A stretch of 64,000 nucleotides of DNA from Tannerella forsythia (GTDB taxonomy: Bacteria > Bacteroidota > Bacteroidia > Bacteroidales > Tannerellaceae), in contig NZ_JUET01000083.1 in assembly GCF_001006485.1 (NCBI RefSeq), forward strand, positions 1 through 64,000, read 5' to 3'. The notes under the pieces were generated by a model. That model searched no databases. It was not told the origin of the DNA and saw only the letters and a list, made by a program, of their open reading frames with translations. The position numbers and the translations under genes are program-made. Of the stretch, positions 15,670 to 25,537 are shown in pieces; the stretch's first letter is position 1, and each line of letters begins with the position of its first letter.

Positions 15670-18300
15670 ATGCTAACAGCAAAGGAAATTCGCGAATCGT
15701 TTCTGTCTTTTTTTGCGTCAAAAAGACATCACATCGTACCCTCGGCTCCTATGGTGGTCAAAGGCGACCCGACCCTGATGTTTACCAATGCCGGGATGAA
15801 TCAATTCAAAGATATCATTCTCGGCAATGTACCGATTAAATATCCCCGTGTGGCGGATTCGCAAAAATGTTTGCGCGTCAGCGGGAAACATAACGACTTG
15901 GAAGAGGTGGGACATGATACCTATCATCATACCATGTTCGAGATGCTCGGAAACTGGTCGTTCGGCGATTATTTCAAGAAAGAAATCATCGCTTGGGCAT
16001 GGGAATATCTTGTAGATTGTTTGCACCTCGATCCGGAACGGCTCTACGTGACGATCTTTGAAGGCAGTCCGTCCGAAAACATCGACCGCGACAATGAAGC
16101 GGCACAATACTGGGAACGGTTTTTGCCACAGGACCATATCTTGGAAGGAAACAAACACGACAACTTCTGGGAAATGGGCGATACCGGTCCGTGTGGCCCC
16201 TGCTCCGAAATCCATGTCGACCTGCGCCCCGAGGCCGAGCGCCGGGCAACGCCCGGAGCTGCACTCGTCAACCGAGACCATCCGCTCGTCATCGAGATAT
16301 GGAACCTCGTATTCATGCAATATAACCGCAAAGCCGACGGCACGCTCGAATCGCTCCCGAACCATGTGATCGACACGGGTATGGGCTTTGAGCGGCTTTG
16401 CATGGCCTTGCAGGGAAAGACCTCGAACTACGACACCGACGTCTTCCAGCCCATCATCCGAGCTATTGCCGATATGACGTCGACACCTTATGGAACCGAT
16501 AAGGAAAAAGACGTAGCGATGCGTGTCATCGCCGACCATATCCGCACCATCGCCTTCTCAATTACCGACGGGCAGCTGCCGTCGAATGCCAAAGCCGGCT
16601 ATGTCATCCGCCGTATACTCCGGCGTGCCGTGCGTTACGGATATACGTTCCTCGACCGGCGCGAAGCATTCATGTACAAGCTCCTTCCGGCACTGATCGA
16701 CACCATGGGGACGGCATACCCCGAACTCATTGCTCAGCAGGAACTGATCGGCAAAGTGATCCGGGAAGAAGAAAACGCATTCCTGCGTACACTCGAAACC
16801 GGTATCAGAATGCTCGACAAAAAAATAGAAGAAGCAAAAGCAGCCGGACAAAACATGCTGAACGGCGCTCATGCGTTTGTGCTTTACGATACCTACGGCT
16901 TCCCGCTTGACCTCACCGAACTGATCTTGCGCGAACATCGGATGACCGTCGATACCGCGGCTTTTGATGCGGAGATGCAGAAACAAAAAGAGCGGGCGCG
17001 CAATGCCGCTGCAATCGAAACCGGCGATTGGATCGTGCTCCGCGATGGTGAAACCGATTTCGTGGGGTATGATCATTTCGGATGCGATGCGGAGATTCTG
17101 CGCTACCGGAAAGTAAAACAAAAAAATAAGGAACTGTATCAGATCGTACTCGACAAAACCCCTTTCTATGCGGAGATGGGAGGACAGGTAGGCGACTGCG
17201 GCTGGCTGATTGCTCCGGATGGCGAAAAAACGGAGATTATCGATACCAAACGCGAAAACAACTTACCCGTACATCTGGCTCGGAAGTTGCCGAACAAGGT
17301 GTCCGGTACGTTCACCGCTCAAATCAACAAGCAGATGCGTATCCGTTGCGAATGCAACCATTCGGCTACGCATCTGCTGCACGAAGCGTTGCGCGAGGTG
17401 CTGGGTACGCACGTCGAACAGAAAGGATCATACGTGTCGCCCGAATCGTTGCGTTTCGATTTCTCCCACTTCCGGAAACTGACAGATGAGGAAATCCGCA
17501 AGGTCGAAAGGGTGGTCAACCGGAAGATACGTGAAGATTTGCCACTGCAGGAATATCGCGATATCCCGATCGCGGAGGCTAAAGCGATGGGCGCAATGGC
17601 GCTCTTCGGTGAGAAATATGGCGACGAAGTGCGTGTAGTCCGTTACGGATCGTCCGTTGAATTGTGTGGCGGTACGCATATACCGAAGACCGGGATGATC
17701 GGTTCGATGTACATCGTGAACGAGAGTTCGATCGCGGCCGGAGTACGCCGTATCGAAGCGGTGACGGCCGAGAGTGCCGAGACGCAGTTCTATCTTGCGC
17801 AGGATGCCATCCGCGAGTTGCGTGCCATGTTCAATAATGTGCCGAACCTTGCCGTGACCATCCGCAAGTCGATCGAGGAGAACAGCGAACTGAAGAAGCA
17901 GCTGGGCGAATATATGAAAGAAAAGGCGGCTTCGATCAAGCAACGAATCCTTTCGCACGCTATCGAGCGGAATGGCGTCAAGCTGTTTGTTTTCAACGGC
18001 GAAGGGAACCTCGATATCTTTAAAGATATTGCATTCCAGATCAAAGGAGAAAATCCTAAGGACGAACGGGCATGTTTCATCGCGGGCATTGAAGACCATG
18101 ATAAGTGCGGACTGATTGTCGCACTCAGCGATGCACTCGTGGCCGACGGATGGGATGCTTCACGACTCGTTAAAAGCGGCGCCAAACACATTCGGGGCGG
18201 TGGCGGCGGACAGCCGCATTTCGCCACGGCCGGCGGCAAAAAGAAAGACGGTTTGAACGCAGCCGTAGAAACCATCCTTGAAGAAGCCGGTTTGAAATAA
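15670..18300 (+). CDS. alaS: Alanyl-tRNA synthetase
   Basis: It charges tRNA-Ala and edits mischarged Ser or Gly. At 876 residues it has the expected length and layout. The class II aminoacylation core comes first ([41 protein letters not shown]). The editing domain has [11 protein letters not shown], and the CGGTH motif supplies the remaining zinc ligand. A C-terminal C-Ala domain ends with the Gly-rich [18 protein letters not shown] segment. aroB follows after 3 bases. Confidence 0.98.
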   Translation: MLTAKEIRESFLSFFASKRHHIVPSAPMVVKGDPTLMFTNAGMNQFKDIILGNVPIKYPRVADSQKCLRVSGKHNDLEEVGHDTYHHTMFEMLGNWSFGDYFKKEIIAWAWEYLVDCLHLDPERLYVTIFEGSPSENIDRDNEAAQYWERFLPQDHILEGNKHDNFWEMGDTGPCGPCSEIHVDLRPEAERRATPGAALVNRDHPLVIEIWNLVFMQYNRKADGTLESLPNHVIDTGMGFERLCMALQGKTSNYDTDVFQPIIRAIADMTSTPYGTDKEKDVAMRVIADHIRTIAFSITDGQLPSNAKAGYVIRRILRRAVRYGYTFLDRREAFMYKLLPALIDTMGTAYPELIAQQELIGKVIREEENAFLRTLETGIRMLDKKIEEAKAAGQNMLNGAHAFVLYDTYGFPLDLTELILREHRMTVDTAAFDAEMQKQKERARNAAAIETGDWIVLRDGETDFVGYDHFGCDAEILRYRKVKQKNKELYQIVLDKTPFYAEMGGQVGDCGWLIAPDGEKTEIIDTKRENNLPVHLARKLPNKVSGTFTAQINKQMRIRCECNHSATHLLHEALREVLGTHVEQKGSYVSPESLRFDFSHFRKLTDEEIRKVERVVNRKIREDLPLQEYRDIPIAEAKAMGAMALFGEKYGDEVRVVRYGSSVELCGGTHIPKTGMIGSMYIVNESSIAAGVRRIEAVTAESAETQFYLAQDAIRELRAMFNNVPNLAVTIRKSIEENSELKKQLGEYMKEKAASIKQRILSHAIERNGVKLFVFNGEGNLDIFKDIAFQIKGENPKDERACFIAGIEDHDKCGLIVALSDALVADGWDASRLVKSGAKHIRGGGGGQPHFATAGGKKKDGLNAAVETILEEAGLK

Positions 18301-18303
18301 ACG

Positions 18304-19359
18304 ATGGTGCTTATCACAAAAGATATTGCCGGGGAACTGACATCGTATCTTGCGTCGCATAAATACGACCGGACGTATATCCTGACCGATACGAATACGC
18401 GTAATGCTTGTCTGCCGCTTCTGCAGCCCGTGCAGACGCTCAGGCAGGCGGAGGTCATCACGATCGAGGCCGGAGATACGCATAAAGACATCGAACAGGT
18501 TGCCCGAATTTGGACGATCCTCTCGCAAAGCGGAGCATCCCGCCATTCTCTGCTGATAAATCTCGGCGGTGGGATGGTGACCGACCTCGGCGGGTTCGCG
18601 GGGGCGACGTTCAAACGCGGACTGCATACGCTCAATATCCCTACGACGCTTATGGCCGCCGTCGATGCGGCTGTGGGCGGAAAAACGGGCATTAACTACA
18701 ACGGACTGAAGAACGAGATCGGAGCATTCTACCCGCCTGATGCGGTGCTGATCAATACGGTCTTCCTGCGTTCGCTCGACCGTGACAATATCCTCTCCGG
18801 CTTTGCCGAGATGCTTAAGCACGGATTGATCAGCGATGAGAACCATCTGAACAGCCTTCTCGCGTTCGAGATCGAGGGGAGACAGATCGACATAGAACCG
18901 CTGCACGCGTTGGTTGAGACTTCGGTAGCCGTTAAAGAACGCATTGTCAGTGAAGACCCCAAAGAACAGGGAATCCGTAAAGCGCTTAATTTCGGCCATA
19001 CCGTCGGCCATGCACTCGAGAGTTTGTTCTTTGCAAAGCATCACCCGATCCTCCATGGTCATGCGGTAGCCGCCGGGATGGTTTGCGAATTGTATCTGTC
19101 GCATAAACAGTGCGCCATGCCTGTCGAGGTCTTGCGGCGGACGGTGAATCTGATCCGTAGCGGATACCCCTCGCTCGCTTTCGACTGCCACGATTACGAA
19201 GCCTTATACGAGCGGATGACCCACGATAAGAAGAACGAAGGAGGACGTATCCGCTTTGCGTTGCTGGAAGGGGTCGGCGATATCCGTATCGATCAGGAGG
19301 TAGATAAGAAGCATGTTTTCGAATCGCTCGACTTCTACCGCGAAACAATGGGGAGGTAG
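18304..19359 (+). CDS. aroB: 3-dehydroquinate synthase
   Basis: AroB converts DAHP to 3-dehydroquinate, step two of the shikimate pathway, using NAD+ and zinc. The 351-residue protein shows the NAD-binding segment LGGGMVTDLGGFAGATFKRG (residues ~79-98), PTTLMAAVDAAVGGKTGIN, and zinc ligands in GFAEMLKHG, NFGHTVGHALES and LHGHAVAAGM. It is encoded 3 bases after alaS and probably co-transcribed with it. No other shikimate gene is in the window. Confidence 0.96.
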   Translation: MVLITKDIAGELTSYLASHKYDRTYILTDTNTRNACLPLLQPVQTLRQAEVITIEAGDTHKDIEQVARIWTILSQSGASRHSLLINLGGGMVTDLGGFAGATFKRGLHTLNIPTTLMAAVDAAVGGKTGINYNGLKNEIGAFYPPDAVLINTVFLRSLDRDNILSGFAEMLKHGLISDENHLNSLLAFEIEGRQIDIEPLHALVETSVAVKERIVSEDPKEQGIRKALNFGHTVGHALESLFFAKHHPILHGHAVAAGMVCELYLSHKQCAMPVEVLRRTVNLIRSGYPSLAFDCHDYEALYERMTHDKKNEGGRIRFALLEGVGDIRIDQEVDKKHVFESLDFYRETMGR

Positions 19360-19412
19360 AAAGTCGGATATTTCTTATGTTTCTGAAAAGGAAGGCATCG
19401 TTTCGGATACGG

Positions 19413-19517
19413 TCATAACAATTTGTTTTGAAGTTCTTCGCAGACGCCTTTGGGAATGGAAACGGTATAGCTTTCGGCAGGCGTAACGAGCGTACACGAA
19501 GGCTTCTTGGTATTTAG
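19413..19517 (-). pseudogene. Possible decayed gene fragment (C-terminal stub)
   Basis: On the minus strand a 34-codon frame ends at 19413 and reads like a protein C-terminus: PSCTLVTPAESYTVSIPKGV then CEELQNKLL. Just upstream, in other frames, are further protein-like stretches (RRCELSAKLQIKNLQQEELR around 19520-19600), which would need frameshifts to join. There is no start codon in frame. The 19360-19823 gap is otherwise non-coding apart from a hairpin. I do not recognise the parent family, and chance open reading remains possible. Confidence 0.3.
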
Positions 19518-19671
19518 CTAAAAATGATTATCCGCAATTCTTCCTGTTGTAAATTTTTGATTTGAAGTTTGGCGGATAACTCACAGCGTCGATCAATAAT
19601 CTGTAATTGCACTTTTTAGCTGTATGAGCGGGATTCTCTTTTCGGTTTTATAGAGGAAAGATAACTAAAAG

Positions 19672-19708
19672 GGCTGAATTCCAAGCGAGGAATCCAGCCT
19701 TAATTTTT
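19672..19708. terminator. Hairpin terminator, probably bidirectional
   Basis: GGCTGAATTCC (19672-19682) pairs with GGAATCCAGCC (19689-19699) with one mismatch and a 6-base loop, followed by TTAATTTTT on the plus strand. On the minus strand the stem is followed by a short T run (CTTTTAG). It lies 120 bases past the minus-strand DUF6249 gene and could end both directions. Confidence 0.6.
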
Positions 19709-19823
19709 ATCCTTCAAAAAGTTTTAGCGAACATCCATAATTTCGGATAGATCAGACTACGTTTAAGCAGATGTGTTACAGATGAATCACAAAGAGTTAA
19801 GCATCCGTACCTGAAACACTTTT

Positions 19824-20213
19824 TTAGTCCTTTTGGGGAGGGAAAAACTTGCGTTCGAGAGGATAGGATACTAACAACCCGAGTCCTCCGAAGAGCAATA
19901 CGCATGCCGTGAGCGATATTTCAAACAGTTTACGATCAGCCCACTGGTTCATATCGTATCCGGCGCTGACAAGCATCGTCTGGATTATGACTCCGATCAA
20001 CAACCCTATTCCGACTCCGATCAACAGACAACCGACACGTAATGCCGTAAATGAATGTGCAAATAACTCTTTGTCATCAATTCCCACATCTCCCACGGCA
20101 TTCATTTTCTCAATCATCAACAACCGTTCTTTCCGCCGGGCATACAATCCGATCAACTTATACGTATAATAAAATACGATCCATACAACAAAAATAGGTA
20201 CTAATTCTGACAT
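19824..20213 (-). CDS. DUF6249-like membrane protein
   Basis: A 129-residue protein with three hydrophobic segments: residues 4-25 (VPIFVVWIVFYYTYKLIG), about 55-78 (RVGCLLIGVGIGLLIGVIIQ) and about 95-115. Between the first two is a charged loop (ARRKERLLMIEKMN) that is typical of the DUF6249 family in Bacteroidetes. The family often sits beside ECF sigma factor genes, but none is present here. The function is unknown. It has no close operon partner: the sulfatase gene starts 97 bases upstream of it and the terminator at 19672 lies downstream. Confidence 0.7.
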   Translation of the reverse strand: MSELVPIFVVWIVFYYTYKLIGLYARRKERLLMIEKMNAVGDVGIDDKELFAHSFTALRVGCLLIGVGIGLLIGVIIQTMLVSAGYDMNQWADRKLFEISLTACVLLFGGLGLLVSYPLERKFFPPQKD

Positions 20214-20310
20214 ATTGTTAAAATTTTAAATGGTAAGTAATTTGTTTACCCTTTTGACGTACGTCTCGAAAAAAAGTTACACTCAATAAACGGCCCTTCT
20301 CTTTTTTCCG

Positions 20311-21747
20311 TCAGTTGAAAAGCGACCAGTTCGGATCGTCAACATGCGACTGTTCCATAAGCACCCGTAACTCATCGGCTTTTTGCGGATAGTCAGTAAT
20401 AACATTTTGATTTTCCGACGGATCGGAGGAGATGTTGTATAATTCGTAAACGCCTCCGTCTTTGCGGATATTCTGCCGGATCAGCTTCCAATCACCTTTA
20501 CGAACAGCTTGCCGTCCGCCCAGTTCCAGAAATTCGAAATACAGATAATCGCGGTTTGTTTGCTTTCCTTTACCGGTGATTGCAGGCAGTATGCTGATAC
20601 CGTCGGTCTGCACGTTTCGAGTTCCCGTCAGTTCGGCAAAGGTAGGCATCCAGTCCCAGAAAGCACATACGAGGTCGTTACTCGTTCCCTCAGCCACATG
20701 TCCTTTCCATGCAACGATCATCGGCACACGAATACCTCCTTCGTAGAGGTCGCGTTTATAGCCTCGAAAGATGCCGTTACTGTTGAAGAAGTCCGGATCG
20801 GCGCCTCCTTCCTGATGCGGCCCGTTATCGCTGGTGATGATGATCAACGTGTTATCATACACTCCCAGCTCTTTCAGTTTTTGCACAATCTGCCCGACAT
20901 ATCTATCGAAACGGCAGACCATGGCGGCGAAAGTGGCGCGCGGATAAGCCTGAGAGCAGTAACCGCCCTTACGGAATGTCGGCCCGTCGTCGATGCCGCG
21001 ATAAGGCTTCTCCGGATACATTCCGCTGAACGTACGGAGGATACTGTCTTCGGGTACAAGCAGCTCGGCATGAGGCAGCACACAAGGCACGAAAAGGAAG
21101 AACGGCGTACGGTGATGTTCGTCGAGAAAAACAAGGCATTTCTCGTGAATCAGGTCTTGCGCATACGTACCGAACGCACCGTTCTCGTTGTCGGGAAATT
21201 CGATGCGCCGGCCATTGTGCCAGATATGATCGGGATAATAATTATGCGCCAGCAGTTGGCAGTTGTATCCCCAGAACTCATCGACGTATTGTCGGTTCGG
21301 ATCCCCCTCCGACCCGGGCGATCCTAAGCCCCATTTCCCAAAGGCTCCGGTTGTATAGCCGGCCTCCTTGAACAGTTTAAAGAAAGTATTCGTGCCATGT
21401 GGCAACGGAAATTGCCCTTCAGGCTTTACTTCCTTGTTCCCTCTCACACACGTATGTCCCGTATGAAGGCCGGTGAGCAGACTGGCACGTGAAGGGGCGC
21501 TGACCGTTGTGCCGGAATAACATTGTGTGAAACGCATGCCATGCAGCGCCACACGGTCGATCTCGGGTGTCCGGAACTTTTCCTGTCCGTAACAACTCAA
21601 ATCGCCGTACCCTAAATCATCAGCAATGATAAAAACGACATTCGGCCTATCCATCGGATATTTTATGTTTTGCGCCGTAGCTGTTTGGCCTGCGACTAAA
21701 AGCAGTGATCCGGAAATCCAAAAAGCCGGTTTTGCGGGATGTCTCAT
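20311..21747 (-). CDS. Sulfatase (arylsulfatase family), Ser-type, secreted
   Basis: This hydrolyses sulfate esters, probably on host glycans such as mucin or glycosaminoglycans; the exact substrate cannot be read from the sequence. A signal peptide ends near residue 25 (GQTATAQ). Metal ligands appear in IADDLGYGD (residues 41-49). The maturation motif is SAPSRASLLTG with Ser83 in place of Cys, so activation to formylglycine needs an anaerobic radical-SAM maturase, which is not in this window. Later motifs GKWGLG, SDNGPHQEGG and a C-terminal domain complete the 478 residues. It is divergent from the GH109-like gene, which hints at a shared role in glycan degradation. Confidence 0.93.
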   Translation of the reverse strand: MRHPAKPAFWISGSLLLVAGQTATAQNIKYPMDRPNVVFIIADDLGYGDLSCYGQEKFRTPEIDRVALHGMRFTQCYSGTTVSAPSRASLLTGLHTGHTCVRGNKEVKPEGQFPLPHGTNTFFKLFKEAGYTTGAFGKWGLGSPGSEGDPNRQYVDEFWGYNCQLLAHNYYPDHIWHNGRRIEFPDNENGAFGTYAQDLIHEKCLVFLDEHHRTPFFLFVPCVLPHAELLVPEDSILRTFSGMYPEKPYRGIDDGPTFRKGGYCSQAYPRATFAAMVCRFDRYVGQIVQKLKELGVYDNTLIIITSDNGPHQEGGADPDFFNSNGIFRGYKRDLYEGGIRVPMIVAWKGHVAEGTSNDLVCAFWDWMPTFAELTGTRNVQTDGISILPAITGKGKQTNRDYLYFEFLELGGRQAVRKGDWKLIRQNIRKDGGVYELYNISSDPSENQNVITDYPQKADELRVLMEQSHVDDPNWSLFN

Positions 21748-21799
21748 GATGTTTCCGTTTGTATGTATAACTCGTTCTGCGAATAATGCGAATCAATGG

Positions 21800-21807
21800 C
21801 AAACATA
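21800..21807 (-). promoter_or_regulatory. Promoter -7 box for the sulfatase gene (TATGTTTG)
   Basis: On the minus strand TATGTTTG matches TAnnTTTG and lies 53 bases before the sulfatase start. No convincing -33 box was seen. Confidence 0.5.
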
Positions 21808-21974
21808 CAAAAAAAATCATGATCTTATCTGCCATCCGAAAAAACAAGCCCTGTTCGCCCTTTTACAGAACCGTATAACAATCAAAGGAACATGACGGTT
21901 ATACTAAATTCACACGTAGTCTCGGCCGCAAAAAGAAGCATAGGGCAGACAGCAGCTTTGCCAAAAATATATCG

Positions 21975-21982
21975 TACCTTTG
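21975..21982 (+). promoter_or_regulatory. Promoter -7 box for the GH109-like gene (TACCTTTG)
   Basis: TACCTTTG matches TAnnTTTG and lies 41 bases upstream of the ATG at 22023. A TTTG at 21957-21960 is only 14 bases away, closer than usual, so only the -7 box is claimed. Confidence 0.5.
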
Positions 21983-22022
21983 GCGACAAAATAGAACATT
22001 ATAATCACTAAACAATTTCGAT

Positions 22023-23429
22023 ATGGAAAATACTCGACGCAATTTTTTGAAGAAAGTAACGGCTGCCGGTATCGGTGCCGCAGGACTGGCTGTGACCGAT
22101 CAGGCCATGGCCGCAGTAAATCAGCCGGGCGAAGCGGCACAGCAAAAGAAGAAACCGGCAGGCAAGTCGGACGGCATGCTACGCTTCGGCTTTATCGGTA
22201 CCGGTTCGCGCTGCCAGGAACACATCAACAATGTGTTAGGCATACAGGGCAACAAGATCGTAGCCATCTGCGACATACAAAAAGGACCGTTGGAGAAGAC
22301 GTTGAAGCATATCGCCAAGTTCAACGTACCCGAGCCGAAGGTGTACACCGGCGGCGAGCGCGAGTTTGAGAAGATGCTGAATAATGAGGAGTTCGACTGC
22401 GTGATCATTGCCAGTCCGTGGGAATGGCACGTGCCGATGGCTGTCGCGGCGATGAAGGCCGGTGTGCCATACGTCGGTGTCGAAGTATCGGCCGCCAATA
22501 CGGTCGAAGAATGCTGGGACCTCGTCAATGTTTCTGAAGCGACGGGCTCACACCTGAATATCCTCGAAAACGTATGCTATCGCCGCGACGTGATGGCCGC
22601 GCTACGGATGGTGCGCGAGGGTCTGTTCGGCGAGATGATACACGGCACATGCGGCTATCAGCACGATCTGCGCGATGTCAAGTTCAACGACGGCATACAT
22701 TACACCTATCAGGAAGGCGGCGAGCTGCGGATGGGTCCCACGGCCTACGCCGAAGCGCAATGGCGCACACAGCACTCCGTCACCCGTAACGGCGACATCT
22801 ATCCCACACACGGCATCGGACCGGTGGCCAACTGCCTGAATATAAACCGGGGCAACCGCTTCCTGTCACTCACTTCGATGGCCACCCAGTCGCGCGGGTT
22901 ACACAACTTCGTCGTAGACAAAGGCGGAGCAAACCACCCGTATGCGAAGATTCACTTTAACCTCGGCGATATCGTCACCTCGATGATTAAATGCGCCAAC
23001 GGGCAGACCGTCATCGTCACGCACGACACCAACCTGCCCCGCCCCTATTCGCTTGGCTTCCGCATTCAGGGCACGCGAGGGCTGTGGATGAACGACGGCA
23101 ACCATGTCTATGTCGAAGGACAGTCGAAGCCTCATCGCTGGGATGCGTCGGATGACTGGTTTAAGAAATACGACCACAAGTTGTGGAGCACCCTCGAATT
23201 GAAGGCCAAAGAAGCCGGTCACGGCGGGATGGACTACATCATGATGTATGACTTTATCGATGCGATCCGCAACAAGAAACCGACGCCGATGGACTGCTAC
23301 GACGCGGCCGCATGGAGCGCCATTTCGGGGCTGTCGGAAATGTCGATTGCACGTGGAGGAGCGGTGGTAGACTTCCCCGACTTCACACGCGGGCAGTGGA
23401 TTCATCGCCAACCAGCTTTTGCCTTATAA
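22023..23429 (+). CDS. Gfo/Idh/MocA-family protein, GH109 alpha-N-acetylgalactosaminidase-like
   Basis: An NAD-dependent glycosidase-like protein. The N-terminus carries a twin-arginine export signal (TRRNFLKKVTAAGIGAAGLA), so it is folded with its cofactor before export. The Rossmann motif FGFIGTGSRCQEHINN lies at about residues 57-72. Central motifs EVSAANTVEECWDLV and YPTHGIGPVANCLNINRGN and the C-terminal GHGGMDYIMMYDFIDAI match GH109 enzymes, which remove terminal alpha-GalNAc through an NAD+ redox mechanism. The 468-residue length fits. The divergent neighbour is a sulfatase. Alternative: another sugar dehydrogenase of the same fold. Confidence 0.85.
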   Translation: MENTRRNFLKKVTAAGIGAAGLAVTDQAMAAVNQPGEAAQQKKKPAGKSDGMLRFGFIGTGSRCQEHINNVLGIQGNKIVAICDIQKGPLEKTLKHIAKFNVPEPKVYTGGEREFEKMLNNEEFDCVIIASPWEWHVPMAVAAMKAGVPYVGVEVSAANTVEECWDLVNVSEATGSHLNILENVCYRRDVMAALRMVREGLFGEMIHGTCGYQHDLRDVKFNDGIHYTYQEGGELRMGPTAYAEAQWRTQHSVTRNGDIYPTHGIGPVANCLNINRGNRFLSLTSMATQSRGLHNFVVDKGGANHPYAKIHFNLGDIVTSMIKCANGQTVIVTHDTNLPRPYSLGFRIQGTRGLWMNDGNHVYVEGQSKPHRWDASDDWFKKYDHKLWSTLELKAKEAGHGGMDYIMMYDFIDAIRNKKPTPMDCYDAAAWSAISGLSEMSIARGGAVVDFPDFTRGQWIHRQPAFAL

Positions 23430-23544
23430 ACCGGTCGGGGCGTATCCGATATCCGAAAAAAAGAAATAAAATCATGTTTCTCCTTTTTTCTTTCTAACTT
23501 GCGCCCCCAACAATAGAAGAAGATGAAACAATAGATAATCGAAT

Positions 23545-25533
23545 ATGAAAATCTCCCTTGAAAGCACGTTGCCTTCGTATCCGAAGTTTCGGGAAGGCAT
23601 ACGCCGTGCCCCTGATCGCGGTTTCCGCCTCTCTCCGGCACAAACCGAAACCGCGCTAAAAAACGCCCTGCGCTATATTCCGTGCGAACTGCATGAGACA
23701 CTTGCTCCCGAATTTTTAGACGAGCTGAAAACGCGTGGAAAAATCTACGGTTACCGCTACCGCCCCGAGGGCGACCTGAAAGCCAAGCCCATCGACGCAT
23801 ACCGAGGAAAGTGCATCGAAGGCAAAGCTTTTCAGGTGATGATCAATAACAACCTCTGTTTCGATATCGCCCTCTACCCATACGAGCTGGTTACATACGG
23901 CGAAACGGGACAGGTATGCCAGAACTGGATGCAGTACCGTCTGATCATGAAGTATCTGGAAGAGCTTACGCAAGACCAAACACTCGTAATCGAGAGCGGG
24001 CATCCGCTCGGCTTATTCCGCTCCAAGCCCGACGCACCGCGCGTGATCATTACCAACTCGATGATGATCGGACAGTTCGATAACCTCGCCGACTGGGAGA
24101 TCGCCGCACAGATGGGTGTCGCCAACTACGGTCAGATGACGGCCGGCGGATGGATGTACATCGGTCCGCAAGGGATTGTGCACGGCACGTTCAACACCCT
24201 GCTTAACGCCGGACGCATGAAGCTGGGCGTACCGCAGGACGGTGACCTGCGCGGACATCTCTTCGTCTCGTCCGGATTGGGCGGCATGAGCGGCGCACAG
24301 CCGAAAGCCGCCGACATTGCCGGTGCCGCATCGATCGTAGCCGAAGTTGATTATTCGCGTATCGAAACGCGCCACTCGCAAGGATGGGTGCAACGCATCA
24401 CACCCCATGCCGGCGAAGCGTTCGAATGGGCGCACGATGCCATGAAACGCCGTGAACCACTCTCCATCGCTTATCACGGAAACGTGGTCGACCTGCTCGA
24501 ATATGCGGTGGAGAAGAACATCCATATCGAACTGCTGAGCGACCAGACGTCCTGCCACGAACCCTACAGCGGAGGATATTGTCCAGCCGGCATCTCGTTC
24601 GAAGAACGCACGCGACTGCTCAAAGAAGACCGTGAGAAATTCCATACGCTCGTCGACGCCTCGCTCCGACGCCATTTCAACGTCGTGAAAGAGCTTGTAG
24701 CCCGCGGCACCTACTTCTTCGACTATGGCAACTCATTTATGAAAGCCATCTACGACAGCGGCGTGAAAGAGATCTCGAAAAACGGCATCGACGACAAAGA
24801 CGGGTTCATCTGGCCGTCATACGTCGAAGACATCATGGGGCCCGAACTGTTCGACTACGGCTACGGCCCCTTCCGCTGGGTCTGCCTCAGCGGCAAACAC
24901 GAAGACCTGATCAAGACCGACTGTGCCGCCATGGAGTGCATCGATCCTCACCGCCGCGGACAGGATATGGACAACTGGATTTGGATTCGCGACGCCGAGA
25001 AGAACCGGTTAGTGGTAGGCACACAAGCGCGTATCCTCTATCAGGATGCCGTAGGACGGATGACCATCGCACTGAAGTTTAACGAGATGGTACGCAAGGG
25101 CGAGATCGGCCCCGTTATGCTCGGCCGCGACCATCATGACGTGAGCGGCACCGACTCCCCCTTCCGCGAGACCTCGAACATCAAGGACGGTAGTAATGTG
25201 ATGGCCGACATGGCCGTACAGTGCTTCGCCGGCAACTGCGCCCGCGGGATGAGCCTCGTAGCGCTGCATAACGGAGGAGGCGTGGGCATCGGCAAAGCCA
25301 TCAACGGAGGCTTCGGCATGGTGTGCGACGGCAGCGAACGCGTCGATCAGATTCTGCGTTCGTCCATGCTCTGGGACGTGATGGGAGGTGTAGCCCGCCG
25401 CTCGTGGGCACGCAACGCGAACGCCATGAGTACCGTCGCCGAATTTAACCGGTCGCATGCCGACGGGTATCATATCACGGAACCGTATCTGGTGAATGAG
25501 GAGTTGATAAAGCGCATACTCAAACAGGAGTAA
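23545..25533 (+). CDS. hutU: Urocanate hydratase
   Basis: Second step of histidine degradation: urocanate to imidazolone propionate, using tightly bound NAD+. The 662-residue protein has MTAGGWMYIGPQGIVHGTF, SSGLGGMSGAQPKAA, and the C-terminal signature GVGIGKAINGGFGMVCDGSE with RSWARNANAMSTV. It is longer than the roughly 555-residue proteobacterial form, as is usual for this phylum. G and C dominate third codon positions, as in the other hut genes here. The rest of the pathway begins 4.5 kb downstream, after an unrelated block. Confidence 0.96.
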   Translation: MKISLESTLPSYPKFREGIRRAPDRGFRLSPAQTETALKNALRYIPCELHETLAPEFLDELKTRGKIYGYRYRPEGDLKAKPIDAYRGKCIEGKAFQVMINNNLCFDIALYPYELVTYGETGQVCQNWMQYRLIMKYLEELTQDQTLVIESGHPLGLFRSKPDAPRVIITNSMMIGQFDNLADWEIAAQMGVANYGQMTAGGWMYIGPQGIVHGTFNTLLNAGRMKLGVPQDGDLRGHLFVSSGLGGMSGAQPKAADIAGAASIVAEVDYSRIETRHSQGWVQRITPHAGEAFEWAHDAMKRREPLSIAYHGNVVDLLEYAVEKNIHIELLSDQTSCHEPYSGGYCPAGISFEERTRLLKEDREKFHTLVDASLRRHFNVVKELVARGTYFFDYGNSFMKAIYDSGVKEISKNGIDDKDGFIWPSYVEDIMGPELFDYGYGPFRWVCLSGKHEDLIKTDCAAMECIDPHRRGQDMDNWIWIRDAEKNRLVVGTQARILYQDAVGRMTIALKFNEMVRKGEIGPVMLGRDHHDVSGTDSPFRETSNIKDGSNVMADMAVQCFAGNCARGMSLVALHNGGGVGIGKAINGGFGMVCDGSERVDQILRSSMLWDVMGGVARRSWARNANAMSTVAEFNRSHADGYHITEPYLVNEELIKRILKQE

Positions 25534-25537
25534 TAAG

